This document shows positions 54,915-64,000 of a stretch of 64,000 bases of DNA, in pieces. The notes under the pieces are model-generated. The model was not told where the DNA came from, ran no database searches, and was given only the letters and a program-made list of their open reading frames with translations. The translations under genes and the position numbers were made by a program. The DNA is from Neonectria sp. B-13 (Eukaryota; Ascomycota; Sordariomycetes; Hypocreales; Nectriaceae): contig NOKP01000002.1 in assembly GCA_002682825.1 (NCBI GenBank), forward strand, positions 4,570,309 to 4,634,308. The letters run 5' to 3'. Numbering within the stretch: the first letter of the stretch is position 1; each line of letters begins with the position of its first letter.

Positions 54915-56607
54915 TTAACCCCGGATAGCGTAGATGGCCTCGGCCAGACGACCGACGTTGTCGGAGGTGATACCAGCAACGGAGATACGGCCGTCCTTGG
55001 TGGCGTAGACGGAGAACTCCTTGGCGAGGCGGTCCATCTCCTCGGCGCTCAGGCCAGTGTAGGCGAACATGCCAATCTGGCTGGTGATGTGGGACCAGTC
55101 CTGCTTGGAGCCGAGCTTCTCGAGGTTGTCCTTGAGGAGGGCGCGCATGGTGATGATGCGGTCGGCCATCTCCTTGACCTCGCCGAGCCACTGCTTGTAC
55201 AGAGTGGGGTCGTTGAGAATCTCAGAGGCGATGCGGGCACCGTGGATGGGGGGGTTGGAGTACAGGGGGCGGATGATGATCTTGAGCTGCGAGTCAACGC
55301 GCTTCTTCTCGGCGGCATCGGCGCAGACGAAGGAGAAAGCACCGATACGCTCACCGTAGAGACCCTGAAGACTAAGTTAGCGATCGAGGCGCAAACGGCT
55401 CTCGTGGTTGCGAATGCGACTCACCATGTTCTTGGCGAAGGACTGGCAGAGGGCAATGTTGTGGCCCTCCTTGACGAAGTGGCGAACGGCAAAGGCATCC
55501 TTGTCGGTGTTACCGCTGGCAAAGCCCTGGTAGGCCATGTCGAAGAAAGAGAAGTGGCCCTTCTCCTTGACGACATCGGAGATCTGCTCCCACTGTGCAG
55601 GAGTGGGGTCAACACCGGTGGGGTTGTGGGCACAAGCGTGCCAGAGGAAGACGCTGCCGTTGGGGGCCGCCTTGACGTCGGCGATGAGACCCTCGAAGTC
55701 GAGGCCAATGGTCTTCTTGTCGTAGTAGCTGTACTGCTCGACCTCGAGGCCGGCGTCGCTGAAGACAGCCTTGTGGTTGGCCCACGAGGGGGAGGGGATG
55801 TAGATCTTCTTCTCGCCGGGGAAGAACTTGGCGAGGAAAGCAGCGCCGATGCGGAGGGCGCCGGTGCCGGAGATGGTCTGGGTGATGGCGATGCGGTCGA
55901 GAGCGGGGCTGTCGGCGCCGTAGGCAAGCTTGGCGGCGGCGGGAGAGAACTCGGGGACACCGGTGATGCCGGCGTATTCCTTGTTCAGCTTGGCGTCGAC
56001 GACCTTCTTCTCGGCCTCACGGACGGAGGGGAGGACGTAGGGCTTGCCAGCATCGTCACGGTAGGCACCAACACCTGTGGATCGTCGAGTCAGATCATGA
56101 GTGGGGTCAAGGGGGTCCGGATTGACTCATGTCATGATGTTGAGGGACGGGCAAGGGACGAGGAAGAGGGAGGGAGCGAACATACCCAGGTTGATCTTCT
56201 TGTCGAACTTGTCGGCCTTGAAGGATTCGGTGATACCTGGAAACGGGGGGTTAGTGTCAATGGCTGAAGAAATGAGGTGTTTTGCATCCTCTCCACCGCT
56301 CTGTATCGGGGGAACGGAGCAAAAAAAAAAAGTTGCATGAGACGTACCAAGAATGGCCTGTAGTTGAGAAAAACCAGGCAATTGATTAGCAATGAAGCTC
56401 TTGTGAAGCTCTTGGATAAGCGGGCGGACTTACATCCTGCGAATAGTTAGCACTGGACGAGGCATGGAGGGGTCAATTGGCACGGGGGGAGCTTCATACA
56501 GGAGGGCCCTGGGCAACGTTCGCCCAAGTGGAAGCAGCGCGGATGACGTTCAACCGGGTGGAGCGAAGGGCAGCCTTGCGGCTGGCGACTCGGAGAGTGG
56601 ACAGCAT
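54915..56607 (-). CDS. AAT1: Mitochondrial aspartate aminotransferase
   Basis: CDS complement(join(54915..55364,55425..56074,56186..56236,56348..56357,56434..56436,56500..56607)), 423 residues. It exchanges amino groups between aspartate and 2-oxoglutarate in the malate-aspartate shuttle. A presequence ([26 protein letters not shown]) leads into [38 protein letters not shown], the PLP-site motif SFAKNMGLYGER with the Schiff-base Lys, and the C-terminal GRISVAGIT. Two exons are tiny: the Asp codon GAT (3 nt, 56436-56434) and GCCATTCTTG (10 nt, 56357-56348). Each is flanked by good donors, branch sites and acceptors, and both are needed for the conserved GPPDAILGI. Introns run 63, 76, 111, 111 and 60 bp. 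Skipping the GAT exon would only remove one residue and keep the frame. Confidence 0.95.
56434..56436 (-). other. 3-nt microexon (GAT, Asp) of AAT1
   Basis: The coding strand reads ...CGCAG|GAT|GTAAGT.... The upstream intron (56499-56437) has a GCTAAC branch site; the downstream one (56433-56358) has GTAAGT and ends CTACAG. The codon supplies the Asp of the family motif GPPDAILG, which no neighbouring exon provides. Confidence 0.75.
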
Positions 56608-58637
56608 TGTGAGGTAAGAGGGGAGTGGTGATGTTGTGGGATGGATGAGAGGGAGGAGAGGGAAGGGAAAGGGAAGAAGAAGGAGCAGGAGAGCAGAATA
56701 AGAAAGAAGGAAGGAAGTGGTGGCAGTGGTGGTGGCCTGCGGGAAGGTGGGAGGGTGGGTAAGGTGAGGGCTGTGAGGCGATGCGATGCGCGGAGGTGAG
56801 CAAGCAAGGCGTGGTGAATTCATGCTGTGGTCACTGCCATTGCTCCTGCCCTGCCCCTCTGGGCGCTCCCAGCGTCGGACATCTGGGCGATCGGAGCTGC
56901 ACGGAAACCAGGGCAGGGAGCTGCGACCAACCAGAGGGCGTCATGTGGTTCGAGGCCCTTGAAACGAGACCCCACCGCCCACCGCCCAAGCATGTGGCCC
57001 AGCGGAACGCCCAGCTGCGATGGCCTAACTTACGAATACTAGTTACGCTGCGCTGCACTCCGGAGGTGGTATCAAACAGCCTCGACAGTTGCTAGCTAGA
57101 GAAAACGGCGTGGGTCAGGCGGGCTAAGAGCGCGGGACGATCAAGCAGCACTTTCCCTTCGAGCCGCTCCCGCAAAGTCGTGGTTCACGGACGGGCGACC
57201 GGTGATACTCACGGCCCTTGTGAACGGACGACAAGGAATCGACAACGGCAGAAGGGAAATTCTAGTGGGGCTACCCCGGACATCGGCGCAGGTCGCTGCC
57301 CCCCCTCCCTAAGAAAAACTACCCACCCAGAAAACAAACAAAAAAGGGACCAAAAACTCACACACACTGAGAATGTCAGTTCTAACCGCTACCTGTGCTG
57401 AGGCAGGCCGCTGAGTGGCGCGCCTGAAGCGGCCGGCCGGACGTATTCCATCCACCTTGGAGGTTCCTTCCTTTTGTCCACCGCATTGCATTCGCACAAT
57501 GGTATGGGCTCAGACTTTGAAAGTCGGTCAACGTGAATAAGTACGTAGTATATTCCGGACTCCGTAAGTACGTACAGACGGAATGTTCCGTTCTTTGCAT
57601 CTGTGCTTTGTACAAGTATCGTACATTCCCCAATCAAGGATTAGTTTCGCGGACAGGAAGACAACTTGAGATGGCACCAATGCATTGTGCACCACCAACA
57701 CGCATCTACGATCAACTGCCAATTCCCGCGCCAATCTCCAGCTCGCTCCTACTCTATCTTCACCACACAATTCCTCTTATTAACGCGCTTATCTTCCACT
57801 CCCACTTCCACTTCCACCGGAGACCAGCTCCCCCACCACCAACACCGAACAGGAAGAAGAAAAGACGCCTCATTCTCGCCTCACAACGAAATCCCGATCC
57901 CGCTACCCCCTCCTCACTCAATTGACAGCTCTTCTCACTCCGCTCTTCCCCCGTCCGCCTCCGGTCTGCTCCGGAAAGCGCCGGCCTCAGCTCCCGTTCG
58001 TCTCCAACCTCCAACGCGGGACCCTCTCTCTTGGCGCCTCCTCCACTTCTCCAGCCCCAAAAAAAAAATATCCTCCTCCTCTCTAACGCATTCGCTACCG
58101 CTACCGCGACCAAGCCTCCTTAGCGCTCTCCTCTTGCATCGCTTGGCCCTTGTCTCAGCGGCTCCCCCTCTGGCACTCTTCAGTTCGGACCCACTCCCTG
58201 CCAAACGCCCTCGTGGCCGCTGCAACTCGCTGCCGGTCCCGTCCCTTTGCCCTGACCGGGCCGGTCCAGTGGAACGGAACCGCTGCCAGATGCAAGCCTC
58301 GCTGCGGGCTTCAGAGGCATCTCGTGGGATTCAATGCCAAGAGAGTCCGTACCTTGACGTGGGGGCCTACACACGATGGTGCTACACAAGATGCAGCATG
58401 CACATGACATCGGCGGTAATGTGCAGTAAATCTCTCTTTCATCATCATCATATTCAATTAACTACCCCCCATCGTACATGCAGCAAGTAGCGTTGGGTGG
58501 GATGCATGCAGCCACTCCTCAATCCCGATTAGATCCGAGATATCGCCATAATGCGACCTTTAGATTTGAGTGCGTTGACGCCTGCGCCGGGGTCTTCCTC
58601 GCTTTCTCGCGAACCCCAGATCTTATCCGCCCAATAC
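56608..58637. other. Intergenic region between AAT1 and the MFS permease
   Basis: This holds 2 kb with no supported gene. The right flank of AAT1 is purine-rich on the plus strand (its leader). A GTACGTAGTATATTCCGGACTCCGTAAGTACGTAC-like element is at 57541-57575. The frame at 57666-58490 (274 codons) is Ser/Pro/Arg-biased and judged not real. Confidence 0.45.
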
Positions 58638-60614
58638 TTACGCCTTGTCGTACGGCTGCTCCAGTGTCGTGACGCCAACTTTCTCATAGTTGTTCATCAC
58701 ATTCTCCTCAACTGACTCGTGGAACACGTTCACCTCAGTCTCGGCGAACTTCCTGGCGCTAATCTTCTTCTCAAACAACACGTCCAGCTCGGCAAATGTT
58801 CGACCGTTGGGCTCGGGAAGTCGGAAATAGGTGTACACGATGCAGCAGAAGGCAATACCACCCTAGGTTGATAGTTAGCACTCGGGATCTCATACATGGA
58901 CACAATCAATAGTTGATTTGGGAGAAATGGACTTACCCAGAAGAAACCGGTGAAGTTGCTCCAGTTCCATGCGGTCGGGTTGAGCATGTACGGGGTAAGG
59001 ACACCGTTGACGATACCAACAATGTTGTACAGGTTGCGGCCAAGCACAACAGTCTTGATCTGGAGGCGACGGGACGACATCTCACCAACCAGCGAGTAAG
59101 CCACGGTGCCGACGGTCAGCTGGTAGACGAGGGCCCAGCCGATCATGATGCTGCCGGTTGCGAGAGCAGCCTGCTCCCTGTGGGAGTCAGGCACGAGACC
59201 CAAGAAACCCAGGATGACGAGCATGACGCAGAGACCACAGAGTCCGTACAGGTACAGAGTGCGACGGCCCAGGCCCATAGTCATCAGACCCCAGGCACCA
59301 AAGACACCGACCATGTTGATGGCATACTGACCGAGGGCGAAGGCATATGACTTGTCCTCGGAGAGACCAGCCTGCTTGAGGAAGTAGGTAGAGTAGTTGG
59401 AAAAGGAGTTGCCACTGAGGTTCTGGATGGCCCAGACCATGCACACAATCTCAGTGCGGCGGCGGTCGACACCCTTGAAGCAATCCATGTATGAAGCACC
59501 AGCGGTAATCTTCTCCTCGAGGGCGGTGGTGTGAACCATCATGGCAATGGTCTCGTCGGCGTCGAAGTCGGTTTCGCGGTCGAGGCTGGTCAGGCGAACC
59601 AGGGATTTCTTGGCCTCGTCCAGGCGGCCCTTGCGCACCAACCACCAAGGCGACTCGGGAGCGAAGTAGATGCCAATGGCAAGAGGGACGGGCCAGATCC
59701 ACTGAAGAGCATAGGGGATGCGGTAGGCCCACTCATCTTCACGGTCCAGCATGGCGTAAATGATTCCGATTCCGATCTCCTGGCCGACACCCCAGCAGAA
59801 GTTAACGTAGGTGGTGAGGTATCCACGGAGGGCGACGGGACAGACTTCTGAGGCGTAGGTAATGGTGATGGTCTGGAAGATACCCCAGGGGATACCGCAG
59901 AGAATTTCAGCGACGAGCAGGGTCTGGACATTCTGAGCAGTGAAGAAGATGGTAATGCAGCCAGTCAACCAGATGAGACAGCCAATAACAGTATAGCGGT
60001 AGCCGAAGCGCTCAGAGACCCAGCCGTTGATGAAGAGACCGATGATGGAGCCGCAGTTGGCACCCTGTTGGACATTAGCATGGGTGTCTTTTGAGGTGGT
60101 ATCTGCTCAGGACAGGCAGGGGATGGGATTTCAGCATACATTGCTCAGACCGGCTTGCCAGGGGGCGGGGATCTCGTAGGTGCCATCGGGGGTGAGTTCA
60201 CCATATTTCTTGTTAAATTGGGGGAAAGCATCTGTTTGGGAAGTGTTAGCAGACGCGCAGTGGAGACGGGACAGGTGCATATGCAGATGCCGATGCCGAT
60301 GTAGATGAAGATCAGGCGGAGCGGGAGCGGGAGCGGAGCGTACAGAAGTTGTTAACCAGCGAAACGTCGAAGCCCTCCATGACAATGCAGGTGGAGATGA
60401 GGACGCTCCAGGCGATGGCCTTGGGATAGAGCTTGATGCCCTGCATCAGGGTCATGTTGTGCTCCTTCTCAGCGGCATTGCGGGCATGTTCGATGATGGT
60501 GGCGTGGGTCTTGCTCGGGTCCGAGCTGTTGTAGGCGGCGTTGGATGTGTCGACGGGGTGGAGGTCGTCGGCGGTCGCGGCGGCGGCGGCCGGTGAGACC
60601 TTGTCGTCAGCCAT
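58638..60614 (-). CDS. MFS sugar transporter, alpha-glucoside/maltose permease family
   Basis: CDS complement(join(58638..58862,58937..60064,60140..60231,60344..60614)), 571 residues; introns 112, 75 and 74 bp. It is a 12-helix proton-coupled sugar importer at the plasma membrane. The long N-terminal cytosolic part (~75 residues, Ala/Ser-rich) precedes helix 1 (AIAWSVLISTCIVMEGFDVSLVNNF). Family signatures are NGWVSERFGYRYT (loop 2-3), EVCPVALRGYLTTYVNFCWGVGQ, ALQWIWPVPLAIGIYFAPESPWWLVRKGR with PESPWW, and after helix 12 FRLPEPNGRTFAELDVLFEKKISARKF (PE[PT]xGRT). Sequence features fit fungal maltose/alpha-glucoside permeases rather than hexose carriers, but substrate is inferred. The presence of a GH18 gene elsewhere is not evidence of coupling. 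Confidence 0.93.
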
Positions 60615-63600
60615 GACGAAGGCTTTGAGGTCTTTGGGTGGGAGACAGAGAGTGAAGGCGGAATTGAGTCTCGACGGAATTGGGGAGGATGAAGAATGGA
60701 GAAGGGAGAATTGTGACTCGGACTGTGGTGTGGGGTTTTGTCGGTCAAATGTCCCCACTCGGACGGACGTCACGGCAGTGCCGAAAGAGCGATCTTCGGT
60801 GTGTGTGTGTACTACTCAAAGCACACACAGCAGAAGGGAGATTGAAGCAGCAGCAGACTGCAAACAGTAAAATAAAAAGGAAGACTCCCAAATGGACTCT
60901 GGGAAGAGGATGAGAGAGAAGAGTGTGAGTGTGAGTGTGAGGGGTTGGAATGGGGATCCGGGGGAGGGATGCTTTATACTTGTTTGATGACCCCAACTTC
61001 GTTCGGCAACTTGGCTGGGTCAAGCCGGCAGGACGGTAGACGAGCTGGGGGGTGGGGGAGGAGGAAAATACGGGGGAGCCGAGAAGGGGGGGGAGGAGCG
61101 AAAGAGAGCATGGGATAGTGTATGCCCGTAGAGTAGTAGTAGTACGTGGTGGTTAGATTGATGGTCCATGTTGGACTAGGCGGCGCGGGGGATGAGACGT
61201 GCCCGGGCCAGAGACAAGCGAGTTGAACTGCACACTGAACTGACTGACTGACGAGTGACGAGTGACTCGAGGAGACTAGTGTGTATCTGGATTCTGGAGA
61301 TTGACCATGGGGCCTGGGCAGGCCATGGGGAAACGGGGAAGGTGTCGGTGTCTACCAGGGACTGCTCACTTGCTAACCCCAGTCTGAGCCGGGGCCGACA
61401 TATGGCATGGGCGGGGGAACAGCGAAGGATTCGTGATAGGCGACGGGTGATTGGGTGGGTTGGGGCGTGGTTCATGACTCTCCGCGTGCGTCTTGGCACC
61501 TTTTTCCTTGGGAAGTGGGAAAACCACCTGGGGACCTGGCCGAGGATGGAATGCCTCCGGCGTGGGCCATGTGGGGAAATTGCGCACTAACAAGATGGGA
61601 TGCATCCAGAGTGGAGAAGCATCTAGTCTACATACTCACTCAGCTCGCTCCTCCTCCAAGGGGGAACACCCAAGGCAAAAGGGCCGACACGGGAATGCCA
61701 TCAACGACCGCTGCCACAGCCACTGCCACTCCCGATTACCCTTTAACAAACCCGTCATGCTATACCGCACATCTCAGATCCCTCTCCACCACCATCTTGA
61801 AATGCCATGTTTGACACCCACACCCAGAAACTAACCCCCTGCCCTTCCTCCCATCCCCACCAAGTTACCCCCCCTCTCTCTCCGCCAGCTAACATGTGGA
61901 GGAGCAATTAGGAGAAAACTTGGAGAGACTTGGGGGGGGGGAAGGAGTCGGAAGTGGATTTAGGTTGAGGCTCTGCTGCTTGCTGCCGCACTTCCCTCCG
62001 TCAGCAAGGGGGAAAAAAGAAAAAAATAAGCGTTCGAAAAGAAGCGCGCCCTTCGATCAAATCTTGAACCATGTTTTGTGGCTTGCATCGCGTGCCCGTG
62101 AAGGGGGGGACGCCACCGCGGCGAGAAGCCCGAGAAAACAAAAAGCGACGACCGTTCTGTGAAGCCAAAGAGTCAGAGACAGGCAGCCACAAGCGAACGG
62201 CTTACTCGCTGTTGTCCTGCCGGTTTACCTCGGCCATCATTGGACGCCATTTCACCGTTTCTCCCGAGGCGCTACTTCGTGCGATGGGGCGGCCCCCAGA
62301 AAAGCCAAGATCTAGAACTACCCGACTTGTTGGATGGATGGATGGTTGATGATATCCGAGGCCTCGTCTCGGGGGACGGCATATGCAGTGACGACGGTAT
62401 CATGATAGCAACTCTAATGCTAAGTGCAATACCTTGCTGCGTAGCGCGAACGCAATGCAATACAATACAACGCAACGCGGCGTATGATACCGGGCCCCTC
62501 CAATAACCTTGCTCCAGAAGCTTTGATGATACGCAGCATTGCAGACACATGGCATGTTTCTGCGACCAACACAGTCGGGGTCTCCCCTGTTCCCATCAGT
62601 CAGCCCCTCGCCCGCCGTTACACCATTTCAGACCACGACCAGACCAGGGACGCCGGAAGTTTTCCGACCGACTTGAAATGTCTACCTACTCTACTGCTCT
62701 CAAACAAAGCATCTGCTCAACCCACCAAACTAACAATACAGATCGCTAGTCTGGATTCCTCTCCGGACTTCCTCCCGAAGTCCAAAACACTGACCACGCA
62801 GCACCTAGCCAAAGCCAGCCTAGGCAAGTAATTAGACCACCAACCCTCCCCGCGCTGGCCAGGGTTCGCCAACGAGCCCAACCATACAACTTCTCCGCGC
62901 GGGGTACTCCGTAATAAAACGAAACTTTACACGAGGATGGTCTGGGGGAACCAGGGGAGAAGGCGGAGGAGGAGAAAGCTGAGTGGAGATGGATGTCTTA
63001 TTAGTCTAGCAATCTTGCTAGGTCCCATGCCAAAGGTGGAGAGAGAGATGGATGGGAGGGAGGGTAGAACCGGGGGAAACTCTCGACAGCCAACCCAGCC
63101 CAAACACTCAAGGATCATTACTTATCCCAGGCTGGCAAGGGTCTCTGCTCCCGTCGTTCGAGGCCATCACGAGGACAACCTCCGCCTTCCGGCACAAACA
63201 GACAATGAGGGGGTTCCGCCCGTTTTGGCATGGTCGTCGGCTGATTTTACACTACAACTTCGACTACGAAGCACACACAGACACACATTCACGGCCTTCT
63301 CTCCGGACCTTGCTCCTCCTTCGTTGAGCCGTCGTCGTCGTCCCCCCATCCAGCTTCGATTCCTCCAATTCCTTGTCCCTCTTTGATGAATCTCTCTCAC
63401 CTTGTTGGCTTTTTCCTGGATGAACACGTGGGCCAAGGTGATAATACACTAGGGCTTTTCGGCAACCGTCGGGCGAATGGGTGTAAGACCTTTGGCGTTC
63501 GTCTCAAGAGAATTGGCAATACCTGAGAAGGGACTCATGTGCAACACACCAAGAACAGCATCATGCCCAGTCGGTTGCAATGCATACAATTTTCGTATAC

Positions 63601-63704
63601 ATATCTGATAACATCCGAGTCTGGGAGACGATATCAAGGGTACTGACTAGTAGCACAAAAAACGTAACGTCAGCATCCAACTCCACGGCACACCACTCCT
63701 CGGC
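60615..63704. other. Long intergenic region, no gene seen
   Basis: This 3.1-kb region is the upstream side of the MFS permease and the downstream side of the partial gene. It holds a (TG)n run near 60799-60810, several G- and C-homopolymer runs (for example ~61930), and a GGTACTCCGTAATA element at 62902-62915. Frames are short and low in complexity. Such a long region upstream of a sugar permease fits carbon-source regulation, but I did not identify reliable sites. Confidence 0.45.
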
Positions 63705-64000
63705 TCATGCCTTCTTCCACACATCTCTCCACCACTGCTTCAGCCCATACGCCTTCTCCTCGCCCTCCACATGGATCCGAACCGGCTTCCCCCCAGACAA
63801 CGTCTCCAGCATCCCTTCGCCTCCAACCCTCTCCCCATCCCCCCGCAGCCCACGGCTCCGCACCGGTCCCCCTAGCGCCCGCACCTGAATCTCCCTTGCC
63901 ACCTCAGGCGCCACGTCCGCGAAGCACGCCCGCAGCTCCCTCTCCAGCGTGTAGTACCCTTTCTTGGCCAGGTCCGGCGCCATCAGGTTGTAGCTCCGAG
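63705..64000 (-). CDS. 3' part of a DUF1992 / DNAJC28-like protein (partial, tentative)
   Basis: This is the C-terminal 97 residues of a protein whose upstream part lies beyond the window. The stop is at 63705. The visible end reads RSYNLMAPDLAKKGYYTLERELRACFADVAPEVAREI, which resembles the C-terminal tail of fungal DUF1992 (DNAJC28-like, mitochondrial J-like) proteins, where a T-R-S-Y-N-L-M-A-P stretch follows the domain. The rest (EGMLETLSGGKPVRIHVEGEEKAYGLKQWWRDVWKKA) is not recognised. The family call relies on one short stretch and memory, so confidence is low; the presence of a real gene end is better supported. Confidence 0.45.
   Translation of the reverse strand, partial: RSYNLMAPDLAKKGYYTLERELRACFADVAPEVAREIQVRALGGPVRSRGLRGDGERVGGEGMLETLSGGKPVRIHVEGEEKAYGLKQWWRDVWKKA

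Noticed and set aside
55089..56267. 392-codon plus-strand frame across the aspartate aminotransferase gene
   Set aside because: It is an antisense shadow caused by the GC-rich third positions of AAT1; its composition is Glu/Gly/Val/Leu-biased without any domain.
57666..58490. 274-codon plus-strand frame between AAT1 and the MFS permease
   Set aside because: It is strongly Ser/Pro/Arg/Thr-biased with no recognisable fold; probably a pyrimidine-rich promoter region read by chance.
42441..60614. A secondary-metabolite cluster (methyltransferase, MFS, others)
   Set aside because: There is no polyketide, peptide or terpene backbone gene; the methyltransferase and permease are far apart and separated by housekeeping genes.

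Overview
The window looks like nuclear DNA from a filamentous ascomycete (Pezizomycotina, probably Sordariomycetes and perhaps Hypocreales; the order is an inference). Genes lie on both strands, have their own leaders, and mostly carry short introns (about 43-110 bp, GT..AG, CTAAC/CTGAC-like branch sites). The set includes a HET-ankyrin protein, a bifunctional tryptophan synthase, an ech42-type GH18 chitinase, Hook and Prm1. I reconstructed 24 complete protein genes and one partial gene, resolving exon boundaries by reading frame and splice signals. No tRNA, rRNA, transposon, CRISPR or clustered metabolic pathway was recognised.

Layout: 1-9.8 kb holds an unknown conserved protein, a SYN8-type SNARE, the meiotic APC/C activator AMA1 and a secreted chitinase. 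11.6-23.9 kb holds BET4 (Rab geranylgeranyl transferase alpha), a HET-ankyrin protein, a large JmjC/zinc-finger/AT-hook chromatin protein, COQ2 and RPS23. 24.2-38.9 kb holds an unknown protein, a secreted I9-type protease inhibitor, the dynein adaptor Hook, adenylate kinase, proteasome RPN8, a SWIM-domain (Shu2/Sws1-like) protein and HEM13. 40.5-64 kb holds ATG8, a SAM methyltransferase, PRM1, tryptophan synthase, mitochondrial ribosomal protein bL28m, an unknown protein, mitochondrial aspartate aminotransferase, an MFS sugar permease and the 3' end of a DUF1992-like gene. Genes sit in divergent and convergent pairs separated by 0.2-3 kb spacers; the largest gene-poor stretches are 43.6-46.3 kb and 60.6-63.7 kb.

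The strongest unusual signal is in AMA1. The open frame is interrupted by one in-frame TAG (minus strand, 7357-7355), with coding-like sequence in the same frame on both sides and no good intron to remove it. The TAG lies at the centre of a 9-nt loop closed by a perfect 5-bp stem, with U before and G after the A. This is the context expected for sexual-stage A-to-I mRNA editing of UAG to UGG (Trp), known from Fusarium and Neurospora. Unedited mRNA would give only 91 residues, without the C-box or WD40 propeller. Other notable points are a 3-nt microexon next to a 10-nt microexon in the aminotransferase gene, a GC-AG intron in the methyltransferase, stop-free introns of 3n length in hookA and AMA1, a 42-bp tandem repeat, and a TACTCCGTA/TACTTCGTA-type motif recurring in the spacers.

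Most genes are housekeeping. Several belong to the sexual cycle, recombination or cell fusion (AMA1, the SWIM protein, PRM1, HET). They are spread out, so I see no operon-like system.
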